Source: Porphyrobacter sp. LM 6
GTDB taxonomy: Bacteria > Pseudomonadota > Alphaproteobacteria > Sphingomonadales > Sphingomonadaceae
Direction: 5' to 3'
Length of the DNA stretch: 64,000 bases
Assembly (NCBI RefSeq): GCF_001720465.1
Contig: NZ_CP017113.1
Coordinates: 806,001-870,000 of the forward strand
Positions 53,899 through 63,446 of the stretch are shown piece by piece; position 1 is the stretch's first letter; each line of letters starts with the position of its first letter. The notes beneath the pieces were generated by a model, which saw nothing but the letters and a program-made list of their open reading frames with translations, was not told the origin of the DNA and searched no databases. Both the position numbers and the translations under genes were made by a program.

Positions 53899-55835
53899 TG
53901 CGCCGCTCGCGCCGCATTGCCGTGATCTCCGGCGCGGCGCTCGTGCTGGCATCGTGCGGTGGCGGCGGGTCTTCGAGTAGCGGGCCGACCCCGACGCCCA
54001 CCCCCACTCCGCCGCCGAGCGGCGCGCTCTATGCTGTCCCGTCACCCGAGGCGCTGACAGCCGCCGAGGTCGGTACGATTGTGGCCCGCGCGGCGGCGCA
54101 GGCCAGCGCGCAGGGCCGCCCCGGCACGATCGCGGTGGTTGACCGGGTGGGCAATGTGCTCGCCGTCTTCGCCATGCCCGGGGCTGGTGCCACGGCGCGC
54201 ATCCCCGATGCGCCCGACGGCAACAACATCGATGCGCAAGGACTGGTCGTGCCAGCTGTCGCCGCCGCGATCGCCAAGGCGATCACCGGCGCCTATCTCT
54301 CGAGCAGCGGCAACGCCTTTTCCTCGCGCACCGCGAGCATGATCGTGCAACAGCACTTCCCGCCCGCGCCCAGCACTGCGGGACTGGAAAGCGGTCCGCT
54401 GTTCGGGGTGCAGTTCAGCCAACTGCCCTGTTCCGACCTTGCCGCGCGGGCGACCGACGGGCTGATCGGACCGAAGCGTTCGCCGTTCGGGCTGGCGGCC
54501 GATCCGGGCGGGTTTCCGCTCTACAAGAACGGCGTGGTGGTGGGCGGCGTCGGCGTGATTGCGGACGGCGTCTACGGGCTCGACCTCAATGTGCTCGATA
54601 TCGATCTCGACGCCGACGAAGCGATCGCACTCGCTGGCACGATCGGCTTCGAAGCGCCCGAGGCCATTCGCGCCAACCGCATCTTCGTCGACGGCACCTC
54701 TCTGCGCTATTCGGATGCGGGCTATGGCGCGCTCGCCAACGTCACCGGAGCAAGCTTTGCCGGCACGGCGGGCACGCTGGTGGCGGTCACGGGCTATTAT
54801 GACGGCCTCTCGCTGCGCAGCGGGACGGCCTATGGCACCGAAGCCTCGGGCGTGCGCGCCGCAACCGCCGCCGAATTCGCCAACCGCGATGCCTTTGTCC
54901 TGACGAATGGTGCGGGCGTGAGCCGCTATCCGGTGCGCGCCGGGACCGACGGGGCCGAAATTGCCAGCCCGATCAGCGCCGCCGAAGCGCGCGCGATCCT
55001 CGAAGAGGCGTTCGCGATCATGGGCCGCGCGCGCGCCCAGATTCGCCAGCCGCTCGATAGCCGGGCACAGGTCACCATCTCGTTGGTCGACACCCGCGGA
55101 GAGGTGTTGGGGATCGTCCGCTCGCCCGATGCGCCGGTGTTCGGGATCGATGTCAGCCTGCAAAAGGCGCGCACCGCCAATCTGCTGTCCGCGCCCTTTG
55201 CCGCCGCGCAATTGCAGGCGGCAGGCGGCGAGGTGCCGCAATTCGTCAGCCGCCTGCGCACTTTCCTTGGTGATCCCAATGCACTGACCGGAGCCTTCGC
55301 CTTTTCCGATCGTGCGGTCGGCAACCTTTCGAGGCCTTATTTCCCTGATGGCGAGGTGGGCCAGCCCAACGGCCCGCTGTCGCGCCCGATCGCGCAGTTC
55401 AATCCCTTCTCGACCGGGCTACAGTCGGCGCTGGTGGTGGGTAACCTCGCGCAGCACCTCGGTTTCGTGACCGGCGCAGCGGCCAGCGATACGCCGCGAT
55501 CCTGCACCAGCCTGCCCGATGCCACGCCCGGCCGCAGCCGGATCGCCAACGGCATCCAGATCTTCCCCGGATCGGTGCCGGTCTATCGCGGCGGCACGCT
55601 GGTGGGGGCTATCGGCGTTTCGGGCGACGGGATCGATCAGGATGACATGATCAGCTTCCTCGGCCTCAACAATGCCGGGCAGCGGGTCGGCGGAATCGCC
55701 AATGCCGCGCCCGGCATCCGCTCCGACCGGATCGTGGTCAGCGTGGGCTCGCGCCAAGTGCGACTGCGCTATGTCGGTTGCCCCTTTGCGCCCTTCCTCG
55801 ACAGCACCCAGAACAATGTCTGCGAGGGGCTGTAG
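53895..55835 (+). CDS. Lipoprotein with two HbpS/GlcG-like heme-binding domains
   Basis: A 646-residue predicted lipoprotein (lipobox LASC, Cys 21) with a GGGGSSSS and TP-repeat linker. Two GlcG/HbpS-like modules follow: the first opens EVGTIVARAAAQASAQGRPG and IAVVDRVGNVLAVF; the second opens EARAILEEAFAIMGRARAQI and VTISLVDTRGEVLGIV. HbpS-type domains bind heme. Conserved-looking cysteines occur near each module's end. Coupled by ATGA to the pentaheme gene and 2 bp before the barrel gene. Confidence 0.8.
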   Translation: MMRRSRRIAVISGAALVLASCGGGGSSSSGPTPTPTPTPPPSGALYAVPSPEALTAAEVGTIVARAAAQASAQGRPGTIAVVDRVGNVLAVFAMPGAGATARIPDAPDGNNIDAQGLVVPAVAAAIAKAITGAYLSSSGNAFSSRTASMIVQQHFPPAPSTAGLESGPLFGVQFSQLPCSDLAARATDGLIGPKRSPFGLAADPGGFPLYKNGVVVGGVGVIADGVYGLDLNVLDIDLDADEAIALAGTIGFEAPEAIRANRIFVDGTSLRYSDAGYGALANVTGASFAGTAGTLVAVTGYYDGLSLRSGTAYGTEASGVRAATAAEFANRDAFVLTNGAGVSRYPVRAGTDGAEIASPISAAEARAILEEAFAIMGRARAQIRQPLDSRAQVTISLVDTRGEVLGIVRSPDAPVFGIDVSLQKARTANLLSAPFAAAQLQAAGGEVPQFVSRLRTFLGDPNALTGAFAFSDRAVGNLSRPYFPDGEVGQPNGPLSRPIAQFNPFSTGLQSALVVGNLAQHLGFVTGAAASDTPRSCTSLPDATPGRSRIANGIQIFPGSVPVYRGGTLVGAIGVSGDGIDQDDMISFLGLNNAGQRVGGIANAAPGIRSDRIVVSVGSRQVRLRYVGCPFAPFLDSTQNNVCEGL

Positions 55836-55837
55836 CG

Positions 55838-57676
55838 ATGTCGGCGATCCTTTTGCCGCTGCTCATGCTGGTCCAGGCCGAGCCGCCTCCCGCCCCGGCG
55901 AGCGAGGCAGCTGCGCCCGAACCGCCGTGGGAAACAGACGCCCCTCCGGTCGATCCGCAGGTGATCGAAGGGCGGCGGCGGCCCGATTACACCGATCCGC
56001 TGCCCGATCCGGTGACGCAAAACAATCCGGGCGCAGTCCGCGCACCGCCCCCCAGCGCCTTCCCGGTCGATCAGGTGCCGATCCCCGATCGCTGGCGGCT
56101 GATCGAGAGCCTTGGCTTGGTGAAGGAGAAGTGGTGGGATCCCTATAACCAGAACACCTACAAGGGTGACCGCCCCATTGACCCGGCCAAGGTGCCGTGG
56201 CTGCCGATCAAGGGGCATGACTGGTTCTTCATAGCCAATGCGGTGAGCGACACCGTGATCGAGCCGCGCAGCTTCCCGATCCCCGTGGGTGTCCAGACCA
56301 CAGAGGATCCCGACCGCAACGACGTGTTCGGCAATGATGTCTCGACGGTCCTGTCGCAGACCTTCATCATCGGCGCAGCGCTGACCAAGGGCAGCACCGC
56401 GTTCAAACCGCCCGATGTCGAATATCGCGTCACGCTGGCGGTCAATCTCAACTATGTCGATGTGCCCGAGCGCCGCGTGCTGTTCGTCGAGCCGTCAAAG
56501 CCGAGCCAGCGCTTTGACCATTTCGTCGGCGTGCAGGAAGCCTTCTTCGATTACCATATCCGCAATGTCTCGACCCGTTATGACTTCGATTCCGTGCGGA
56601 TCGGGATTCAGCCGTTCCAATCGGATTTCCGCGGCTTCCTGTTCAACGACCAGCAGCTGGGTGTGCGGTTCTTCGGCACGCGCGACAACAACCGCTTCCA
56701 GTACAATCTGGCGGCGTTCTGGCGGCTGGAGAAGGACACCAACAGCGGGCTCAACTCGGTCGTCCAGCGCCCGCGTGACGATTGGTTGCTGGTCGCCAAT
56801 GTCTATCGCCAGGATTTCCTGATCCCGGCGCTGACCAGCCAGATCACGGTCGCCTACAACCGCAACCGCGAAGGCAACGAGATCGAAATCGACGACAACG
56901 GCTTCCCGGTGCGCCCGGCGCTGCTGGGCGATTTGCGCGGGCGCGATTACGATGTGGTCTATCTGGGTTACAACGCCGACGGCCGGATCGGCCGGATCAA
57001 TCTCACTGCGAGCGCCTATGCCGCGCTGGGAGAGGATCGGAACAGCATCTTCACCGGCGAACCGGCCGATATCCGGGCGTTCTTCGGCGCGGCCGAACTG
57101 AGCTACGATCGCGACTGGATGCGCTTTCGCCTGTCAGCCGCGTGGGCGAGCGGCGATGACGATCCCTACGACGGGCGCGAGACCGGGTTCGACGCCGTGT
57201 TCGAAAACCCGGTCTTTGCCGGCGCCGACACCAGCTACTGGATCCGCCAGACCATCCCCTTCGCGGGCGGCGGGCGGGCGGTCTCGGTCAATGGCCGCAA
57301 CGGGATGCTCAATTCGCTGCGTTCGTCGAAGGAACAGGGGCAGTCTAACTTCAACAACCCCGGCCTGATGCTACTTGGCGCCGGGGCCGACTTCGACCTG
57401 ACCCCCGAATTCCGCCTCTCCGCCAATGCCAACCACCTGTGGTTCGAAAACACGGCCACACTCGAGAAACTCCGTAACGAAGGCTCGATCCCGCGCGACA
57501 TCGGCTGGGATCTTTCGACAGCGGCGATCTGGCGCCCGAAGGCGACACAGAATATCGTGTTCCGACTGTCGGCCGCGACACTGCTTTCGGGCGGGGGCTT
57601 TCGTGACCTGTTCGACAGCCGGGGAGGGGGAAGTGCGTATTACTCGGTGCTGGCCAATGCGATCCTGACCTACTGA
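55838..57676 (+). CDS. Predicted outer-membrane beta-barrel (porin-like) protein
   Basis: A 612-residue protein with a short signal peptide and a proline-rich periplasmic N-terminal stretch. From about residue 120 on, repeated alternating strands end with an aromatic residue (SVLANAILTY), typical of outer-membrane barrels. Aspartate- and asparagine-rich turns (FGTRDNNRFQYNLAAFWRL) fit long external loops. No N-terminal CxxC or heme motif, so it is not MtrB by signature. It sits between a heme lipoprotein and a decaheme cytochrome gene, touching both. Confidence 0.75.
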   Translation: MSAILLPLLMLVQAEPPPAPASEAAAPEPPWETDAPPVDPQVIEGRRRPDYTDPLPDPVTQNNPGAVRAPPPSAFPVDQVPIPDRWRLIESLGLVKEKWWDPYNQNTYKGDRPIDPAKVPWLPIKGHDWFFIANAVSDTVIEPRSFPIPVGVQTTEDPDRNDVFGNDVSTVLSQTFIIGAALTKGSTAFKPPDVEYRVTLAVNLNYVDVPERRVLFVEPSKPSQRFDHFVGVQEAFFDYHIRNVSTRYDFDSVRIGIQPFQSDFRGFLFNDQQLGVRFFGTRDNNRFQYNLAAFWRLEKDTNSGLNSVVQRPRDDWLLVANVYRQDFLIPALTSQITVAYNRNREGNEIEIDDNGFPVRPALLGDLRGRDYDVVYLGYNADGRIGRINLTASAYAALGEDRNSIFTGEPADIRAFFGAAELSYDRDWMRFRLSAAWASGDDDPYDGRETGFDAVFENPVFAGADTSYWIRQTIPFAGGGRAVSVNGRNGMLNSLRSSKEQGQSNFNNPGLMLLGAGADFDLTPEFRLSANANHLWFENTATLEKLRNEGSIPRDIGWDLSTAAIWRPKATQNIVFRLSAATLLSGGGFRDLFDSRGGGSAYYSVLANAILTY

Positions 57677-60600
57677 TGCTGCATTTGCGCCGCCTTGTCC
57701 TTGCTACCGCAAGCGTGCTGCTGGCCGCAGCCATGATGCTCGGCCCGATCCGCGCGGCAGAGGGCGAGCAGGCGGTCAGTCGCGACTATTCGCTCGTCAC
57801 CGCCCCGCCCGCACCGGCGCGGCAGACTTATGGCGATGTGTTGACCAAATCCGCCGGTTGCACCTCTTGCCACGTCCAGAGCGATGCGCCCAGCATGCAC
57901 ATGAGCCCGGCGGTGCAATTGGGCTGCACCGATTGCCACGGCGGCAATGCTTCAGTCGCAGGCAATCCCGAGCTGCCGCACGATCACCCCGACTATCTCG
58001 CCGCCCGCGACCGCGCGCACGTGCTGCCCAAATATCCCAAGAGCTGGCACTGGCCCTCCTCCGCCAATCCCCAGCGCAGCTACGCGCTGCTAAACCGCGA
58101 GGCGCCCGAGTTCGTCCGCTTCGTCAATCCCAGCGATTACCGCGTCGCGCGCGAGGCCTGCGGCGCCTGCCACATGGCGACAATCGAGGCAGGCGAACGC
58201 TCGATCATGGCGACCGGCGCGATGCTGTGGGGCGGAGCGAGCTACAACAACGGGATTCTGCCGTTCAAGAACTACCTCCTTGGCGAGGCCTACACGCGCG
58301 AGGGTGAACCGGCGAAGATCGTGACCCCGGGTGATCCGCCGGGTACGCTGACCGAGCGGCAGAAGGCGCGCGGGGCGCTGGCCGAACTTTACCCGCTGCC
58401 GACATGGCACGTGATTCCGCCGGGCGACGTGTTCCGCGTGTTCGAACGCGGTGGGCGCAATATCAGCACCCAGTTCCCCGAAATCGGCCTGCCCAATCCG
58501 AGCGGATCGATCCAGCGCCTCGAAGAGCCGGGGCGGCCCGATCTCAAGCAATCGAACCGCGGGCCGGCCACCGGTCTCCGGGTCGCGATCCCCGCGCTCA
58601 ACATCCACAAGACCCGGCTCAACGATCCCTTCACTTGGTTCATGGGCACCAATGACCAGCCGGGCGACTATCGCCATTCGGGCTGCGCCAGCTGCCATGT
58701 GATCTATGCCAACGACCGCGAGCCGCGCCACTCGCTCATCTATGCCCAATTCGGCCGCGACGGGCAGACAGCCACTGTCGATCCGACCATCGCAGCCAAG
58801 CGCGAGGGCGGGCATGGCGCGCTCAAGCAGCCCGGCGATCACCACGAAGATGCCGAACCAGTGAAGGAAAAGGGCCATCCGCTCCGGCACGTCTTCACGC
58901 GCTCGATCCCCACAGCGCAATGCATGAACTGCCACATGCACCAGCCCAATATCTTCCTGAACTCCTACCTCGGCTACACCATGTGGGACTATGAGTCTGA
59001 TGCGCCCTTCATGTGGCCGGAGAAGCAGAAATACCCCACCGCCGAGGACGTGCGGAAGGTGCTCGACCGCAACCCCGAAGGCGCCGCGCCGCGCGGCAAC
59101 TGGGGCGATCTCGACTTCCTGCGCAATGTCTACGATCTCAACCCCAAGCTGAAGGACACCCAGTTCGCCGATTACCATGGGCATGGCTGGAACTTCCGGG
59201 CGATCTTCAAACGCGACCGTGAGGGCAATCTGCTCGATGCCGAAGGCCAGATTGTCGATCCCGACGATCCCGAGAAATGGCGGCGCAAGGACGAAGGCAA
59301 GTTCGTGCCGCCCGGCACCAATCCGGGCAAGGCGGTGCATCTGATGGACATCCATGCCGAAAAGGGCATGCAATGCGCCGATTGCCATTTCGCGCAGGAC
59401 AGCCACGGCAACGGGCTGATCTATGGCGAAGTCGCCAACGCGATCGAGATCGGCTGCAAGGACTGCCATGGCACGCCGGATGCCTATCCCACCCTGCGCA
59501 CCAGCGGTCCGGCCGCCCCGCCCAAGGGCAACGACCTCTCGCTACTGCGCAACCCCGATGGCCAGCGCCGGTTCGAATGGGTCGAAGGCGAAGACGGCCA
59601 GCGGCGGTTGATCCAGCGCTCGATCGTCGATCCCAAGCTCGAATGGGAGATGAGCCTCGTCAAGGATGCGGTCGATCCGGCGGGATCGCATTTCAACGCC
59701 AAGGCCGCGCGCGCCAAGCTGATGAGCCGGACCGGCGCGGAAACGGGCAAGTTCGAATTCGGGCTGGGCATCGCCGCAACCGACCGCGCGCACCGCGAGC
59801 CGGAGATGGCCTGCTTTACCTGTCACCTGTCATGGACCACCTCGTGTGGCGGGTGTCACCTGCCGATCGAGGCCAATTGGAAGAGCGAGGTCCACCGCTA
59901 TGAGGGCGAGACCACGCGCAACTTCGCGACCTACAACCCGCAGGTCGCGCGGGACGAGATGTTCCAGCTGGGCAAGCACCAGACCACCAAGGGTTCGCAG
60001 GTCGCGCCGGTGCGATCATCAAGCGCGCTGGTGTTGAGTTCAACCAACATCAACCGCGAACGGATCTACGTGCAGCAGCCACCGGTCTCCGCGATCGGCT
60101 TTTCCAGCCAGGCCTTCGCGCCGCACTTCCCGCATACCGTCCGCAAAACCGAGACCAAGACCTGTTCGGATTGCCACCTGTCGGATCAGGACGATAACAA
60201 CGCGATCATGGCGCAGCTGATGCTGCTCGGCACCAATTACGTCAATTTTGTCGGGATCAACGCCTGGACTGGTCTCGAAGGCGGCTTCTCCGCCGTCCGC
60301 GTGACCGAATGGGACGAACCGCAGGCGGTGATCGGCTCCTACCTCCACCGCTATGCCTATCCCGATTACTGGAAGCTCCATGTCGAGGATAATGACCGTG
60401 AGCTCAAGAACTGGACGCGCGGCAAGACCTTCGACGGCGAGCTGAGCGGCGAGACCGAGGCGTTCGAGCAGTTCGTCAACACCCACGAAGGCACGCGCGA
60501 CCGCGTCGGATGCCTGCAACTGCGCGGCGAATACATGTTCGTGGCCGAAGGCAAGGGCGGCTTCCGCGTCTATGATGTCGCTTCGATCGCCAACAAGGGC

Positions 60601-61686
60601 GTGTCGGAGCGGATCGTGACCGGGCCATTCTCGCCGATGGGCCATGACACGCGGGTCAAGACCCGCAATGCCACCTGCATGGCGCTCGCTACCAACCAGC
60701 CGATCAATCCGCTGCGCAACACCGCCGAAATGCGCGCGATGAACCAGGAGCAGGCGTTCCTGCCGATCTATTCCTACGCCGTCGTCACCGATGCCGAAGA
60801 AGGGCTGGTGCTGGTCAACATCAACACGCTGGCCGATGGCGAATTCCGCGGCAACCGGCTCAACCGGACCCGTTTCAGTGACGGCACGACGGCGTGGAAC
60901 CCCGACGGGGTGCTCGATGGTGCGCGGCATATCCAGCTGGCGGGCGAAGTGGCCTTCATCACAGCGCGGCGGGGGCTGGTGGTGGTGGATCTGGCCGATC
61001 CGCTCAATCCCCGGCTGGCGGCGGTGCGTCCGTTGGCCGATGCGCGGGCGAGCGCGATCCAGTTCCGATACCTTTGGGTGACCGATGCCGAGGGTGTGAA
61101 GCTGTTCGATGTCACCACCCTGCGCAATCCTGTGGCGATCCCAGAGGCGACCGTGCCGCTCGCCGATGCGCGGCGCATGTATATCGCGCGCACCTATGCC
61201 TATGTCGCCGCCAAGGCCGAAGGGCTGGTGATCCTCGACGTCAAGAACCCGATGCGCCCCCGCATTTATGCGCGCGAAACGCTGGGCGGCCAGATGGATG
61301 ATGCCGAGGATGTGATCGTCGCCTCGACCAATGCTTCGCTGTTCGCCTATGTCGCCGACGGCAAGAACGGGCTCAAGGTGCTGCAACTGACCAGCCCTGA
61401 TAGCCAGCGCAATTTCTACGGCTTCAGCCCCGCGCCCAAGCCCCAACTGATCGCATGGGCGAAAACGCCCTCGCCCGCGATTGCGCTCAGCAAGGGGCTC
61501 GACCGTGACCGCGCGGTGGACGAGACGGGAGGGCAGATGGCGGTGTTCGGCCGGCTCGGCTCGCGGCCCTTCACTCGCAGCGAGATGGAGCGCTTGTTCC
61601 TTACCCGCTCGGGCGTGCCGTGGAAGGTTTCGGATAAGCCCGACATGGACGTCTGGGTCAGCGGGCGCGGTCCGCTCGTGAACTAG
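57676..61686 (+). CDS. Decaheme c-type cytochrome with C-terminal LVIVD repeats
   Basis: A 1336-residue exported protein. A signal peptide (about residues 1-27) precedes ten CxxCH heme sites at residues 62, 84, 162, 337, 416, 567, 594, 713, 724 and 830. Residues about 950-1240 hold six LVIVD-type repeats (for example YAVVTDAEEGLVLVNI, FITARRGLVVVDLADPLNP), predicted to form a beta-propeller. LVIVD repeats occur in surface or extracellular proteins, so cell-surface exposure is plausible. Its ATG shares a base with the barrel gene's stop, and its 3' end overlaps the convergent FHA-cytochrome gene by 4 bp. Confidence 0.88.
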   Translation: MLHLRRLVLATASVLLAAAMMLGPIRAAEGEQAVSRDYSLVTAPPAPARQTYGDVLTKSAGCTSCHVQSDAPSMHMSPAVQLGCTDCHGGNASVAGNPELPHDHPDYLAARDRAHVLPKYPKSWHWPSSANPQRSYALLNREAPEFVRFVNPSDYRVAREACGACHMATIEAGERSIMATGAMLWGGASYNNGILPFKNYLLGEAYTREGEPAKIVTPGDPPGTLTERQKARGALAELYPLPTWHVIPPGDVFRVFERGGRNISTQFPEIGLPNPSGSIQRLEEPGRPDLKQSNRGPATGLRVAIPALNIHKTRLNDPFTWFMGTNDQPGDYRHSGCASCHVIYANDREPRHSLIYAQFGRDGQTATVDPTIAAKREGGHGALKQPGDHHEDAEPVKEKGHPLRHVFTRSIPTAQCMNCHMHQPNIFLNSYLGYTMWDYESDAPFMWPEKQKYPTAEDVRKVLDRNPEGAAPRGNWGDLDFLRNVYDLNPKLKDTQFADYHGHGWNFRAIFKRDREGNLLDAEGQIVDPDDPEKWRRKDEGKFVPPGTNPGKAVHLMDIHAEKGMQCADCHFAQDSHGNGLIYGEVANAIEIGCKDCHGTPDAYPTLRTSGPAAPPKGNDLSLLRNPDGQRRFEWVEGEDGQRRLIQRSIVDPKLEWEMSLVKDAVDPAGSHFNAKAARAKLMSRTGAETGKFEFGLGIAATDRAHREPEMACFTCHLSWTTSCGGCHLPIEANWKSEVHRYEGETTRNFATYNPQVARDEMFQLGKHQTTKGSQVAPVRSSSALVLSSTNINRERIYVQQPPVSAIGFSSQAFAPHFPHTVRKTETKTCSDCHLSDQDDNNAIMAQLMLLGTNYVNFVGINAWTGLEGGFSAVRVTEWDEPQAVIGSYLHRYAYPDYWKLHVEDNDRELKNWTRGKTFDGELSGETEAFEQFVNTHEGTRDRVGCLQLRGEYMFVAEGKGGFRVYDVASIANKGVSERIVTGPFSPMGHDTRVKTRNATCMALATNQPINPLRNTAEMRAMNQEQAFLPIYSYAVVTDAEEGLVLVNINTLADGEFRGNRLNRTRFSDGTTAWNPDGVLDGARHIQLAGEVAFITARRGLVVVDLADPLNPRLAAVRPLADARASAIQFRYLWVTDAEGVKLFDVTTLRNPVAIPEATVPLADARRMYIARTYAYVAAKAEGLVILDVKNPMRPRIYARETLGGQMDDAEDVIVASTNASLFAYVADGKNGLKVLQLTSPDSQRNFYGFSPAPKPQLIAWAKTPSPAIALSKGLDRDRAVDETGGQMAVFGRLGSRPFTRSEMERLFLTRSGVPWKVSDKPDMDVWVSGRGPLVN

Positions 61687-63443
61687 GGTTCGCGCCGTCC
61701 GATGAGGGCGACCTTCTCGCGGAGCTGACCCGGGTGATCCTTGGGCAAGGGGCCGCTGGGCGCATGGTAGGAATGGCACATCGCGCAGCTTGAAGGCACT
61801 TCTGCCCGCACCGCATCCTCGCCCTGATGGCATTCGCGGCAGCTTGCAAGATTGGGCAGCAGGAGATCGGTTGAGGCTTTGGACGTGGTGGCCTTGTGGC
61901 AGCTGGTGCATTTCTCCTGCCGGTGCGCGCCGTGATCGAAACCGCCGTTGAGGAAATAGCGATCGGGCAGGTTGACCGGCATCACATCCGCCTTCCCGCC
62001 GCGCACTGCCGGCAGGTGGCACTCCCCGCACACGCCGCCGGGGGCAAGCGCCCGGTCGACGCCGACCAACGAGGGCCGGGGAGTGCCGAAATCGGCATAA
62101 TAAAGCCCTTCGCGGGCATATTTGCCGGGCCTTGAACGCCCGCTCACAACCGGGCGGCGCGGCGTGCGGTCCATCGCCATCAGATCGGCCTTCATCAGCG
62201 CGACATCGCCATGCCGTAGCGTGCGGAAGGTGCTGCCGACCTTGTCGTAGACGAGGCTGTGGCAGCTACCGCAGCTCTCCTCCATCTTGATCGGCTCGAA
62301 CCCGACCTTGTCGCGCGTGGCTTCGTGGCAATCCTTGCAGACCAGCGCTGCGCCATAGCCCTTGTCCGCGCCGAGCCTGATCGCCATGCGCGCCACCCCG
62401 CCGCGCGGTGCAAGGTGCAGATCATGCGGGAACTTCAGTCCGCTCGCCTCGCGCGGCTTGTCGCCCAATGACATCCGCACCGGCTTTGCCTGTCCGGGCC
62501 GGGTAAAGATCGCCGGCTGGAACTCGGGGTGGGCCTTGCCGAAATCGGCCGCGTTCGTGAGCTTGGTATCGGTCAGGCGCTGGTCGAGCGTGCCGTGGCA
62601 ATCGGCGCAGAATTGCTGGCTCGCGGGCTCCATCCGGCTCGGACCTTCGTGCTCGGTATGGCAGGTGGTGCAGGCGTCCGGGCCCTCCTTGCCGAAGGAT
62701 TCCGCCACCGCCCACTGCAACCCGTCGCCCATGCCGAACGGCGCACGGCCTTGGGCAAGGCGCGGCGCGGCGGCATGATCGCCAATCGCCTTGTGGCACG
62801 AAAGGCAGGTTTCATCGCGCACCGAAACGAAGGCATCGACGTGGCAGGATTCGCAATTGTTCTCGAGCGCATGGTGCGCCTTGCTCAATTTGCCAGGGCT
62901 CCAGCTGGCGTCGAAGGCGACCGCATCAGGCCGGCCGGTCGCCGGCGCGATCTTCTCGCGCGTCAGATGCGAGATCACCGGAACCGCAAGGAAGGCAAGC
63001 AGGATCGCGCCGAGCAGGCCCCACGACAGGAGGCGCTTGCTAGGCATTGCCGCCTCAAGCGCGAAGCTGCGTTTGGCATCGGCGAGGCCTTCGCTCCGGA
63101 TCAGCGGACGAATCATGACCTCGATCGCGGCATCGCCCGTCTGTGCGAGCGAGAGCAGCGTGCCGCCGAGCGCGATTTCCGCTCCTTCGCGCGGGTCGCA
63201 CACGGCCTCGGTGGTGCTGCGCCCGTCGATCGTGAAGCCGAGCGTGCCCAAGGCACGGATGGCGAGCCTGCCACCCGGAGCCGGATCGATCCGCAGATGG
63301 TGCTGCTCGATGGCAAGGTCGAGCAGGTGGATATCGTTGTCGGTCGCGCGGCCCACGGTCAGGCTGGCCTGCGCCACCTCGCGCTCGCGCACGATCTCCC
63401 GGCCACCGGCGGTCAGGTCGACAGTGCGGATGAGAAACGCCAT
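61683..63443 (-). CDS. FHA domain - transmembrane - decaheme cytochrome c fusion
   Basis: A 586-residue protein in three parts. Residues 1-115 look like an FHA domain (LTVGRATDNDIHLLDLAIEQ, GR at 31-32) that would be cytoplasmic; the usual SRxH is EQHH here, so phosphothreonine binding is uncertain. One transmembrane helix covers about 138-160. The periplasmic part carries ten CxxCH sites (CESCH, CLSCH, CTTCH, CADCH, CKDCH, CGSCH, CGECH, CTSCH, CRECH, CAMCH). The gene for the membrane protein ending at 63447 lies 3 bp upstream. It is convergent with the decaheme-LVIVD gene. Confidence 0.87.
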   Translation of the reverse strand: MAFLIRTVDLTAGGREIVREREVAQASLTVGRATDNDIHLLDLAIEQHHLRIDPAPGGRLAIRALGTLGFTIDGRSTTEAVCDPREGAEIALGGTLLSLAQTGDAAIEVMIRPLIRSEGLADAKRSFALEAAMPSKRLLSWGLLGAILLAFLAVPVISHLTREKIAPATGRPDAVAFDASWSPGKLSKAHHALENNCESCHVDAFVSVRDETCLSCHKAIGDHAAAPRLAQGRAPFGMGDGLQWAVAESFGKEGPDACTTCHTEHEGPSRMEPASQQFCADCHGTLDQRLTDTKLTNAADFGKAHPEFQPAIFTRPGQAKPVRMSLGDKPREASGLKFPHDLHLAPRGGVARMAIRLGADKGYGAALVCKDCHEATRDKVGFEPIKMEESCGSCHSLVYDKVGSTFRTLRHGDVALMKADLMAMDRTPRRPVVSGRSRPGKYAREGLYYADFGTPRPSLVGVDRALAPGGVCGECHLPAVRGGKADVMPVNLPDRYFLNGGFDHGAHRQEKCTSCHKATTSKASTDLLLPNLASCRECHQGEDAVRAEVPSSCAMCHSYHAPSGPLPKDHPGQLREKVALIGRREP

Positions 63444-63446
63444 CCC

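Noticed and set aside
55838..57676. Assignment of the barrel as MtrB
   Set aside because: No N-terminal CxxC and no MtrB-like sequence recognised; only position and barrel-like pattern agree.
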